Source of the DNA: CALXVA01 sp964587175
GTDB lineage: Bacteria > Bacillota > Clostridia > TANB77 > CAG-508
Reading direction: 5' to 3'
Assembly (NCBI GenBank): GCA_964587175.1
Contig: CAZPKK010000020.1
Location: 1-23,084 of the forward strand
DNA: 23,084 nt
In this document: positions 14,623 through 21,576 of the stretch, one piece after another
Position numbering within the stretch: the stretch's first letter is position 1
Layout: the number at the start of each line of letters is the position of its first letter
Notes under the pieces: model-generated
The model's input: the letters and a program-made list of their open reading frames with translations, nothing else
Database searches by the model: none
What the model was told of the DNA's origin: nothing
Made by a program: the position numbers and the translations under genes

Positions 14623-14661
14623 AAAACACAGGTGACAGATTAAAATCTGTCACCATGTTTT
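14623..14661 (-). terminator. Hairpin terminator after the LPXTG gene (palindrome-family copy 4)
   Basis: GGTGACAGAT (14631-14640) pairs perfectly with ATCTGTCACC (14645-14654) around TAAA. The stem extends through AAAACA/TGTTTT after a small bulge. On the minus strand TGTGTTTTA follows. A decayed second copy (GATTTTAGATTTGTTACCC) lies at about 14674-14692. Both are in the gap between the LPXTG and sortase genes. Confidence 0.65.
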
Positions 14662-14755
14662 AATAGTATATAACTGATTTTAGATTTGTTACCCGATTTC
14701 ACTGGTTACTTATATGGTCCTTGCTAGCTTCAAACTTTATACTATATTTATAGTT

Positions 14756-15814
14756 TTATTTTTTGTTATTTTTTAATGATATATATCCTGCTCCTAAAAC
14801 AGTTATAATAGTAATTATATATGCATACTGTGTCATACCTGTTTTAGGCAAACTTTCTGGCAAATCGTCTTCAGTAGTAGTATTATCTGTCGCATTTTCG
14901 TTATCAGTAGTATCTTCTACTGTTTCATTATCTTCTTGAGTATTATCATCTTCTACTGTTACAGTTTGTACATTTAGTGTAATATCCTTTGAAGCAATTA
15001 CACTATCTGAATCATCCTTATCTAGCAAGGTTACTTTTAGCTGATATTCTCCCGCTTCACTAAATACTCCTGTAATATTTAGTTCTTGCCTTACATTTTG
15101 TCCACCTAATTCATATCCATCAGGGTCTCCCCATCCATCTTGAATTAAATCTACTTCTTGACTTTCACTTGTTATAGCAGTTAACTCAACAGTAGCATTA
15201 TCAGATGGTTTAGAGACCACTTCTATTGTAAGCTTTACATGGTCATAATACCTTCCCATACTAGATTCTGTTACTAACTGCATTTCTTTTTCTTCATCTA
15301 CAATTATATTTCCAGAATAATCTAAACTAATTTCATAATCTACATAGTTAGGCTCTACTGTTACATCTTTTGTAATAGCAGTAGTAATATCATCATATTC
15401 TTGTGAAGCATCACTGTTTGCTAAGCCTTCTGCTGTAATAGAAAAATTTGTTGGATTTGTTGTTACTATATTATCTTTAGCTTTAAATGTAACACTCATG
15501 TTACTTCGAGGGTTACTTCCACCTGTGCTGTCATAAAAAGTTACTCTTACTCTTGTACCGTCATCATTCTCTGTTCCTCCTTCTGAACTTACATATTCAA
15601 AAAGATTATTATCATAAGCAATGTCAAACGTATATGCTCCAAGCTCTGTACCAAAATTTATTGTTACTGTTACTTCTTCACCTGGTGCAATTGTATCTTC
15701 GCTCACATCAACTGTTACAGATTCTAGTGGAATAGATGCAGCATATACATTTATTTGCAATGCAAAAAATAACAATGAAAAAATTGCTATAATGCTTAAT
15801 ACCTTCTTTGTCAT
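14756..15814 (-). CDS. LPXTG-anchored surface protein with cohesin-like domain
   Basis: The 352-residue product has a signal peptide (cut near residue 25 after NVYA). A cohesin-like beta-sandwich follows (about 27-155: EEVTVTINFGTELGAYTFDIAYDNNLFEYV in register with cohesin strands, then SNMSVTFKAKD). A second beta domain (about 158-285) and an acidic, Thr-rich wall-spanning stretch come next. The end is a standard sorting signal: LPKTG (322-326), hydrophobic helix, KNNKK tail. It should be linked to peptidoglycan by the sortase encoded just downstream. I start at ATG 15812-15814 because AAAGGTGA is 5 nt before it; the ATG six codons upstream overlaps that site. A wall-anchored cohesin beside a dockerin enzyme suggests a scaffold role; binding is not shown by sequence. 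Confidence 0.85.
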   Translation of the reverse strand: MTKKVLSIIAIFSLLFFALQINVYAASIPLESVTVDVSEDTIAPGEEVTVTINFGTELGAYTFDIAYDNNLFEYVSSEGGTENDDGTRVRVTFYDSTGGSNPRSNMSVTFKAKDNIVTTNPTNFSITAEGLANSDASQEYDDITTAITKDVTVEPNYVDYEISLDYSGNIIVDEEKEMQLVTESSMGRYYDHVKLTIEVVSKPSDNATVELTAITSESQEVDLIQDGWGDPDGYELGGQNVRQELNITGVFSEAGEYQLKVTLLDKDDSDSVIASKDITLNVQTVTVEDDNTQEDNETVEDTTDNENATDNTTTEDDLPESLPKTGMTQYAYIITIITVLGAGYISLKNNKK

Positions 15815-15974
15815 AAAATCACCTTTCTCCATTAATTTTAAAGTTGAAAAAATTGGTTTAATGGAACCTTGTTTTTTTTCAATATTATTATGTGATTTTA
15901 TTTCTTTTTTTATTTTTCCTTTTTTTTGAATTTTTTTAAGAATTAAATTTTAAAGAACAAATAAGTTGTTTTTT

Positions 15975-16010
15975 AAATAGAGTAGAATATATATCTATTC
16001 TACTCTATTT
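15975..16010 (-). terminator. Perfect 15-bp terminator hairpin after the exonuclease gene
   Basis: AAATAGAGTAGAATA (15975-15989) pairs fully with TATTCTACTCTATTT (15996-16010) around six bases. On the minus strand AAAAAACAACTT follows. It separates the exonuclease gene from the surface cluster. The 160 bp left of it to the LPXTG start is A/T-run DNA without a clear promoter. Confidence 0.7.
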
Positions 16011-16045
16011 AGAAAATCCATTATTCTTTTAATAAATACAACAGC

Positions 16046-16795
16046 TCATTTTAGTTTCCTCAATCTGTTATATACCTCATATGTAATTTCAACATCTTTT
16101 AACCCTCTATGAGCTCCCTCATAGCTAATGTTAAATAACTTTGCTAATGTACCTAGTTTGTAATTTACGCTACCTGGCACTAATCTTCTTGCCATATATA
16201 GGGTATCTATATAATCATTTGTGAGATTATAGTTAATATATTTTTTGCATTTGTTGCTTAAAAAACCTAAATCAAAATTCACATTATGACCTATAATGAT
16301 ATTATCACCAACAAATTCTACAAAGTCATTATATACTTCTATTGGGCTTTTACCATTTCTTAGCATTTCGTCTGTGATACCTGTAAGGTTTGTAGTAAAA
16401 GGAGATAATCTCCTATTTATTTTTATAAGTTGATTAAAATAATCTATTATCAAATTATTTTTAACCTTTATGGCTCCAATTTCAATTATTTCATCTTGCA
16501 CAGGAGATAAACCAGTAGTTTCTATATCCACTAGAACATAATCATCTACAAATTGCATTATTTTTTTACTTCTATGCTTTGTATTTCTTTTTTGCGAACT
16601 TATTATTGATTTTTGCATTGTTGTTTCATCATTGTTTTCGATTATATCCTCTGACTTTGATATAATAGCTTTACCCTGTTCTTTTATTTGGTTTTCCAAC
16701 ATGTCAAAGGATATTTGTGTTTCTTCTTCCTTAGCTCCTAAGTCTTTTTGCATCTTTTTTCTATTATTATTTATAAAAATATATTTATTATACAT
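16046..16795 (-). CDS. DnaQ/PolC-type 3'-5' exonuclease (DEDDh)
   Basis: The 249-residue product has a Lys/Glu/Asn-rich, probably disordered first 80 residues, then a complete DEDDh exonuclease domain. Motifs are VDIETTG (D90, E92), NVNFDLGFL (D175) and HRGLKDVEITY (H229, D234), with the family's SPFTTNLTGITDEML segment between. Such domains proofread or trim DNA or RNA. This stand-alone form with an N-terminal extension is not PolC itself, which is over 1400 residues, and its substrate cannot be read here. I prefer ATG 16793-16795 because GGAG stands 6 nt before it; an ATG four codons upstream is possible but lacks a good site. It follows sigK by 70 bp on the same strand and could be co-transcribed with it. 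Confidence 0.87.
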   Translation of the reverse strand: MYNKYIFINNNRKKMQKDLGAKEEETQISFDMLENQIKEQGKAIISKSEDIIENNDETTMQKSIISSQKRNTKHRSKKIMQFVDDYVLVDIETTGLSPVQDEIIEIGAIKVKNNLIIDYFNQLIKINRRLSPFTTNLTGITDEMLRNGKSPIEVYNDFVEFVGDNIIIGHNVNFDLGFLSNKCKKYINYNLTNDYIDTLYMARRLVPGSVNYKLGTLAKLFNISYEGAHRGLKDVEITYEVYNRLRKLK

Positions 16796-16864
16796 TTGTT
16801 TCTCCATTTCTTTTTTTGAATAAGTTGTATTTTAACATATTTATTAATCTTTTACAATTGTTTT

Positions 16865-17578
16865 TTATTCTTTAAATTCTTTTGCTAGTTTTCCTATAGC
16901 TTTTGTCTCAATTCTTGAAACATAACTACGTGATATTCCCATCATTTCAGCTATTTCATGCTGTGTTTTTGGCTTTGTTCCATTTAGACCAAATCTGAGC
17001 TCAATTATTGATTTTTCCCTTCCTTTTAATACTTCTTTGATTTTTTGATACATTTTTTTTATTTTGAATTTCAAATCCACTTCTTCTTCAATACTTCTTT
17101 CATCATTTTCCAATACTTCTTGTAATGTTACTGTATTATCATCTTTATCCTTTCCTATTGGATCTTCTAGATATACTTCCGCATTTAATTTTTTAGTACT
17201 TCTTAAGTACATCAAAATTTCATTATCTATACATCTTGCCACATAAGTAGCAAGCCTAACTCCTTTCGAAGATTCAAAACTATTTATTCCTTTTATTAAA
17301 CCTATTGTTCCTATTGAAATTAAATCTTCTTGCTCTGTTTTCGCTGTACTGTATTTCTTACAAATATGTGCTACTAATCTTAGATTCCTTTCAATTAAAA
17401 TATTTCTTGCATCTTCATCCCCAGCCTTCATTTTTTCTAAATACATACTCTCTTCTTCTGGTGATAGTGGCTCTGGAAATAAATTGTTACTCGATATATA
17501 TCCTAGTAAAAACACCGCTGATTTTAAAAATTCAAAAAATGTAATAGCTCCTATACTTCCACAAAATGCTGTAAACAT
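16865..17578 (-). CDS. sigK: RNA polymerase sporulation sigma factor K, pro-form, uninterrupted
   Basis: The 237-residue product is a full pro-sigma-K. It has a hydrophobic pro-sequence (MFTAFCGSIGAITFFEFLKS and following), then NNLFPEPLSPEEE, region 2 (RNLRLVAHICKKY, DLISIGTIGLIKGINSF, LATYVARCIDNEILMYLR) and region 4 (REKSIIELRFGLNG, TQHEIAEMMGISRSYVSRIETKAIGKL). Sigma-K directs late mother-cell transcription in sporulation; in Bacillus the pro-sequence is removed by SpoIVFB. The gene is not split by a skin-like element. GGAGGTG lies 6 nt before the ATG. A CATATAAT box (17608-17615) resembles a sigma-E -10, the factor that transcribes sigK in Bacillus. Its presence implies a spore-forming host. 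Confidence 0.96.
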   Translation of the reverse strand: MFTAFCGSIGAITFFEFLKSAVFLLGYISSNNLFPEPLSPEEESMYLEKMKAGDEDARNILIERNLRLVAHICKKYSTAKTEQEDLISIGTIGLIKGINSFESSKGVRLATYVARCIDNEILMYLRSTKKLNAEVYLEDPIGKDKDDNTVTLQEVLENDERSIEEEVDLKFKIKKMYQKIKEVLKGREKSIIELRFGLNGTKPKTQHEIAEMMGISRSYVSRIETKAIGKLAKEFKE

Positions 17579-17607
17579 AAATGCACCTCCGTTTTTCCTT
17601 ATACCAA

Positions 17608-17615
17608 ATTATATG
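17608..17615 (-). promoter_or_regulatory. Possible sigma-E type -10 box of sigK
   Basis: CATATAAT on the minus strand, 29 bp before the start codon, differs by one base from the sigma-E -10 consensus CATACAAT as I recall it. I see no convincing -35 at the right distance, and it also contains TATAAT, so the assignment is weak. Confidence 0.3.
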
Positions 17616-17740
17616 TTCAAAAAAACTCAAAGTGCATGACCCCCGAAAAAAGTAATAATTTCCATTTAATAAAAATCAATTTCCAATATTTTTTAATTCT
17701 AATCTTTCTCAAATTGAATAATAATTTATTGGTGATTATT

Positions 17741-18530
17741 TTGAAAAAACTTAAAGATTTTTTTATTGGCATATTACTTGGAGCAGGTGCTATTCTCCCA
17801 GGTGTTAGTAGTGGTGTGCTTTGTGTTATATTTGGAATATATGATAAATTAATAAATTCAGTTATTGGCTTGTTTAAAAATTTTAAAAAAAATTTTTTAT
17901 TTCTTTTTCCCATTTTTCTTGGAGGAGTTGTAGGAGTATTTTTATTTGGAAATATTTTAGAATATTTATTTAATAGATTTCCTACACAGACTAGTTTTTG
18001 CTTTATAGGCTTAATTTTAGGAAGCATACCTACCTTAATAAAAAAAGTAAATTCTGAATATACATTTAAATTACGTTATTTAGTATTTACCTTAATTGCA
18101 TTTCTCATTGGTTGTTTTTTGGTATTTCTAGAAAACAAAATCTCTTTTTCTCAAGTCAATAATAGCTTTTCTTTATCATTTTTAGTTTTATCTGGTTTTC
18201 TAATGTCAATTGGTGTTGTGTTTCCCGGAGTAAGTAACACCCTTATTTTAATGTGCCTTCGGAGTTTACCCTACATACTTAAATAGTATTGCAACATTAC
18301 AATTTAGTGTTCTTATTCCAATGGGAATTGGACTTGTAATTGGATGTTTTGTATTTTTAATAATTATCAAACTACTTCTAAAGCATTTCTACATGCCAAC
18401 TTATTACTCAATAATTGGCTTTACTTTAGGCAGTGTACTTGTACTATATACTCCCCTTTCTTTTAACTTTAATAGCCTTATTTCTATTATTCTTTTTATA
18501 TTCGGTTTTAAACTAGCCAAAAAAATGTAA
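17741..18530 (+). pseudogene. DUF368 membrane protein gene with a one-base frameshift
   Basis: A DUF368-type polytopic membrane protein. The N-terminal hallmark LKKLKDFFIGILLGAGAILPGVSSGVL and the second repeat VFPGVSNTLILMCL are clear. After CTT at 18257-18259 the frame breaks: the literal frame reads RSLPYILK and stops at 18284-18286. Removing the C at 18260 restores LGVYPTYLNSIATLQFSVLIPMGIGLVIG and continues to the stop at 18528-18530, giving about 262 residues, near the family size. I chose a TTG start at 17741-17743 preceded by GGTGAT; the earlier in-frame ATG at 17636 has no binding site and a poor N-terminus. DUF368 members have been linked to undecaprenyl phosphate translocation (PopT). 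Real mutation and assembly error both remain possible. Confidence 0.85.
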
Positions 18531-18590
18531 ATTAGAGACAGGCGTATTTCTTCACTTTTTTTCCAAAATAACGCCTGTCTCTAATTTATA
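18526..18590. terminator. Shared terminator between DUF368 and the U32 gene
   Basis: A 20-bp stem: 18526-18545 pairs with 18571-18590 (core AGAGACAGGCGT/ACGCCTGTCTCT, one G-T pair), with a 25-nt loop. It starts inside the last codons of the DUF368 gene, overlaps its TAA stop and ends 2 nt before the U32 stop, so it serves two convergent genes. Confidence 0.75.
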
Positions 18591-18592
18591 CT

Positions 18593-19822
18593 TTATTTTT
18601 TTCTTCTTAAAATCCAGCCATTTTTGCATTCTATTGGAAGATTCATTTTTATGCTTTGACCTGCTTTTCCTGGATTTACAAATTCTACTTCTTCATCTGT
18701 GTCTGTGTCCCAAAGTTTTTCTATTTTAAACTCACATGGAGTTATATTTCCCGGAATTAGTATCTCCATTACATCTCCAACTTTAAGTTTATTTCTAATT
18801 TCTATTATAGATTTATCCTTATTATATTCTAATATTTTTCCACCAAATTCATAGTCTGGATTATACTGTTTTCCATTATATTCTTGAAAGTCTTTATTAT
18901 TTCTGTCATTAAAATAAAATGTTGTAAGTCCCCTTGTTTTTGTTTTCTCAAGCTCTTTTAAGTATTTAGTATAATCATATTTATCTGGCTCTTTCATATA
19001 ATCATCTATTGCATTTCTATAACTGTTTACTACTGATGCTAAATAATATTCTGTTTTCAATCTTCCTTCTATTTTTAAGCTATCTATTCCCATATTAATT
19101 ATTTCTGGTATCTCTTTTATTAAGCATAAATCTTTTGAAGAAAATATATATGTACCATGTCCATCATCTTCTACTGGCATTAGATTGCCTGGTTTATTGT
19201 ATTCCTCAACATATACATTATATGCCCATCTACAACTTTGTGCACAGTCTCCCAAGTTTGCACTTCTCGAAGCTAAAAAGTCACTTAAAAAGCATCTTCC
19301 AGAATATCCAAAACAAATTGCTCCGTGTACAAATATTTCTACTTCTAAGCCATTTGGCTTTTTGTCCATTATTTCTTTTATTTGATTTTTATTCATTTCT
19401 CTTCCAAGAATTACTCTTTTTGCCCCATTCTTATACCAAAAATTTGCCGAATGGTAACTTACAGTATTTGCCTGTGTACTAATATGAATTTCCACATCTG
19501 GAGCATATTCTTTTAACACTTCAATAACTCCTCCGTCTGATGCAATAATTCCATCTACTTTAATATCATTTAACATCTTAGCTTGCTTTTTTATTTCTTC
19601 ATAATATTCATCCCAAGCATAAATATTAATGGCAGCAAATACCTTTTTCCCTATACTGTGTGCATATTTTACTGTTTTAGCCAAATCATTATCATCGACT
19701 TCTGCTCTACTCCTTAAAGATAAACTCCCTGTTCCGCAATACACAGCATCTGCTCCATACATAAATGCTGTTTTGGCTTTTTCAAATGAGCCTGCTGGTG
19801 CTAATAATTCTGGTTTTTTCAT
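18593..19822 (-). CDS. trhP: U32-family tRNA wobble uridine hydroxylation protein
   Basis: The 409-residue product belongs to the former peptidase family U32, now known to include TrhP (YegQ in E. coli, YrrN/YrrO in Bacillus). TrhP makes 5-hydroxyuridine at tRNA position 34 using prephenate. Visible are KPELLAPAGSFEKAKTAFMYGADAVY at the start and the signature EIFVHGAICFGYSGRCFLS...RSANLGDCAQSCRW (163-199). The likely iron-sulphur cysteines are C170, C177, C193 and C233 (SSKDLCLI). The C-terminal beta domain (about 330-409) is present, as in the longer YegQ/YrrO type. GGAAGGAG precedes the ATG. A TrmR-like methyltransferase, the next step of the pathway, is encoded 2 kb away. An older annotation would call it a collagenase-like protease. 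Confidence 0.88.
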   Translation of the reverse strand: MKKPELLAPAGSFEKAKTAFMYGADAVYCGTGSLSLRSRAEVDDNDLAKTVKYAHSIGKKVFAAINIYAWDEYYEEIKKQAKMLNDIKVDGIIASDGGVIEVLKEYAPDVEIHISTQANTVSYHSANFWYKNGAKRVILGREMNKNQIKEIMDKKPNGLEVEIFVHGAICFGYSGRCFLSDFLASRSANLGDCAQSCRWAYNVYVEEYNKPGNLMPVEDDGHGTYIFSSKDLCLIKEIPEIINMGIDSLKIEGRLKTEYYLASVVNSYRNAIDDYMKEPDKYDYTKYLKELEKTKTRGLTTFYFNDRNNKDFQEYNGKQYNPDYEFGGKILEYNKDKSIIEIRNKLKVGDVMEILIPGNITPCEFKIEKLWDTDTDEEVEFVNPGKAGQSIKMNLPIECKNGWILRRKK

Positions 19823-19851
19823 TTATATCTCCTTCCTTTTTATGTTTTATT

Positions 19852-19881
19852 TATATAATAAATTTATTTAAAGTACCTCAA
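19852..19881 (-). promoter_or_regulatory. Possible promoter of the U32 gene
   Basis: Minus strand: -35 TTGAGG (19876-19881), 18-bp spacer, -10 TATATA (19852-19857), 29 bp before the start. An overlapping alternative (TTGAAA, 17 bp, TTTAAA) lies just upstream. It sits in the 114-bp gap after trmL. Confidence 0.35.
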
Positions 19882-19936
19882 ATGTAGATTTTCAAATTGT
19901 TAAATAAAACTTTAGTTATATATTTTTTAATTCATT

Positions 19937-20434
19937 TTAATCAAAATATTTACTTATTTCCTCTAATCCAGTAAATTCTTGTTGTCTTACTATGTCATAT
20001 GCTACTATTGCCACTGAATTTGCTAGATTTAAAGATCTAAGTGTTGGCCTCATTGGTATTCTTATAGTTTTATCTATATATTTTAATAAAACATCTTCTG
20101 GAAGCCCCTTAGTTTCTTTGCCAAATAAAGCAAAAACCTCTTCCATTTCTCCATAATTTGGTTCTGAATATACATGTTTTCCTTTTGTAGTTACAAAAAA
20201 CATATTATTTTCTTCTGGTTTGTATTTCTTCAAAAATTTCTCAAAAGACAAATGCTCTTCTATATCTAATTTATCCCAATAATCAAGTCCTGCTCTTTTT
20301 ACTGCTTTTTCTGATATATTAAAGCCTAATGGATATACTAAATGCAATTTAGCACCTATTGCTGCACAAGTTCTTGCTATATTTCCTGTGTTTTGTGGTA
20401 TTTCTGGCTCTACTAAAACTATATTTAATTTCAT
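19937..20434 (-). CDS. trmL: tRNA (cytidine/uridine-2'-O)-methyltransferase TrmL
   Basis: A 165-residue SPOUT-class methyltransferase with a deep trefoil knot, the normal TrmL size. It methylates the ribose of the wobble base of leucine tRNAs (Cm34/cmnm5Um34 in E. coli). Motifs: VEPEIPQNTGNIARTC (8-23), FGKETKGLP (104-112) and the knot RIPMRPTLRSLNLANSVAI (125-143). An in-frame GTG four codons upstream is covered by the GAGGAG binding site, so ATG 20432-20434 is preferred. A good promoter (20468-20496) lies upstream and the foldback element begins 11 bp beyond its -35. A potential substrate, tRNA-Leu(CAA), is encoded in the same window at 8.7 kb, though this need not be meaningful. Confidence 0.94.
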   Translation of the reverse strand: MKLNIVLVEPEIPQNTGNIARTCAAIGAKLHLVYPLGFNISEKAVKRAGLDYWDKLDIEEHLSFEKFLKKYKPEENNMFFVTTKGKHVYSEPNYGEMEEVFALFGKETKGLPEDVLLKYIDKTIRIPMRPTLRSLNLANSVAIVAYDIVRQQEFTGLEEISKYFD

Positions 20435-20467
20435 CTTTATAGTCACTCCTCTTTATTTAGCATTTCT

Positions 20468-20496
20468 ATTATACTATAAATCTTTTTAAATTACAA
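20468..20496 (-). promoter_or_regulatory. Promoter of trmL
   Basis: Minus strand: -35 TTGTAA (20491-20496), 17-bp spacer, perfect -10 TATAAT (20468-20473), 34 bp before the start codon. Confidence 0.65.
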
Positions 20497-20506
20497 TTTG
20501 TGACAA

Positions 20507-20775
20507 CAATTTTGGGTTCAATAAAGGTTTTAATAAATTTTTCTTTTAATAGACACCAATAATGTATATTTCTCAAATTTTTTTGCACCTTGCTGTCGAA
20601 CCGACATAATCAGAATTAAAAAATAAATTTTTTAATTCTGAACGGTTCTCCAATCGCACTCGCCTTTTACAAGGCTCGTTTGGTCGCTGCGCGGATGCTG
20701 CAAAAATTTTCTAAATATACATTATTGGCGTCATTTTTTTAATATTAATAAAACCTTTATTTGCGCCCAAAATTG
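20507..20775. repeat. 269-bp foldback (long inverted repeat) element without coding capacity
   Basis: This fills most of the 425-bp gap between trmL and the next gene. Its two arms of about 80 bp are inverted copies: CAATTTTGGG...AATAAAGGTTTTA...CCAATAATGTATATTT...AAATTTTT on the left returns as the reverse complement on the right (20699-20775). The more GC-rich centre (20588-20698) holds a perfect 14-bp hairpin (20611-20640) clamped by GAACCG/CGGTTC (20598-20603 with 20643-20648), and a GCCTT/AAGGC hairpin (20662-20675). No open reading frame and no clear target-site duplication are seen. It may be a MITE-like mobile remnant or a large structured RNA or regulatory element. Confidence 0.8.
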
Positions 20776-20796
20776 CTTAAACTTTTCTTAAGATAA

Positions 20797-20825
20797 TTTA
20801 CATTTTAATAGTTTTTTGCTATTAT
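20797..20825 (+). promoter_or_regulatory. Promoter of the CmpB-type membrane protein gene
   Basis: Plus strand: -35 TTTACA (20797-20802), 17-bp spacer, -10 TATTAT (20820-20825). It begins 21 bp beyond the right end of the foldback element, mirroring the trmL promoter on the other side. Confidence 0.55.
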
Positions 20826-20859
20826 ATAATTGTATTTTATGAAAGGGATGTTATTCTAT

Positions 20860-21465
20860 ATGGATGAAGGTGTCGATAAAACAAATGATGAAATATTAGT
20901 CATAGAAAAAGATAAAAAAACTGGAAACAAATTTAAAATAAAAAAACTCCCTAGAAATTATTTATACTTCTTATATTTTTTTACATTTGCTGTAATAGGT
21001 TGGTTGTTAGAAACATGCTTTAGTTTTTATGAACTAGGACATTTTACTAAAAGGGGCTTCCTTTTTGGACCACTTTGTCCTATATATGGCTGGGGAGCAT
21101 TGATATTAATCATATTTTTTGGTTCATATAAAAAACATAATTTTAAATTATTTATATATGCTGCATTGATTTTTTCAGTATTTGAATACCTAGTAAGCTA
21201 TGGTATGGAAGCAATGTTTGGACTAAAATGGTGGGATTATAGTAAAGACTTTTTAAACTTAAATGGACGTATAAGTATATTTTACTCATTTGCTTGGGGA
21301 ATAATAGCTATTCTTTTTATTAACTTTGTATATCCTTTCTTTAAGAAAAAAATAAACAAATTACTATCTAAAATACCATATGTTGTTCAAATAGTTATTG
21401 TATATGAGCTAGGAATTCTATTTATTATTGATAATGTTTTTTCATTTATAAGATATTTAATATAA
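20860..21465 (+). CDS. Putative ABC_trans_CmpB-type membrane protein (PF06541)
   Basis: The 201-residue product has a charged N-terminus of about 35 residues and then about five predicted membrane helices. The family hallmarks are FTFAVIGWLLETCFSFYELGHFTKRGFLFGPLCPIYGWGA and, later, EYLVSYGMEAMFGLKWWDYS with LNGRISIFYSFAWG. PF06541 is labelled a putative ABC-transporter type IV permease, but no ATPase gene is nearby and its biochemical role is unproven. Several in-frame ATGs lie upstream (20839, 20848). I prefer ATG 20860 because AAAGGG at 20840-20845 could serve it, although the spacing (14 nt) is long; the start is uncertain by up to seven codons. It is the only plus-strand gene in its neighbourhood and ends before the terminator at 21544-21564. 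Confidence 0.82.
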   Translation: MDEGVDKTNDEILVIEKDKKTGNKFKIKKLPRNYLYFLYFFTFAVIGWLLETCFSFYELGHFTKRGFLFGPLCPIYGWGALILIIFFGSYKKHNFKLFIYAALIFSVFEYLVSYGMEAMFGLKWWDYSKDFLNLNGRISIFYSFAWGIIAILFINFVYPFFKKKINKLLSKIPYVVQIVIVYELGILFIIDNVFSFIRYLI

Positions 21466-21467
21466 AA

Positions 21468-21497
21468 TTGGACATTTGGTCAAAAACAATGTATAAT
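21468..21497 (+). promoter_or_regulatory. Promoter-like sequence just after the CmpB-type gene
   Basis: Plus strand: -35 TTGGAC (21468-21473), 18-bp spacer, perfect -10 TATAAT (21492-21497). Only about 65 nt lie between the expected start and the terminator, with no open reading frame; see findings. Confidence 0.35.
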
Positions 21498-21543
21498 GTT
21501 GCCAAAAAAATCATAGAAAATTTGTATGCTTAAACCTAAAACT

Positions 21544-21564
21544 CCCGCCTACTATGAAGGCGGG
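21544..21564. terminator. Bidirectional terminator between the CmpB-type gene and trmR
   Basis: CCCGCCT (21544-21550) pairs with AGGCGGG (21558-21564) around seven bases. On the plus strand GGCATTTTTTATTT follows; on the minus strand AGTTTTAGGTTT follows. It serves the convergent genes on both sides. Confidence 0.85.
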
Positions 21565-21576
21565 GGCATTTTTTAT

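Noticed and set aside
18321..18530. Separate 69-residue membrane protein
   Set aside because: It is the C-terminal part of the frameshifted DUF368 protein; the coding similarity runs across the break.
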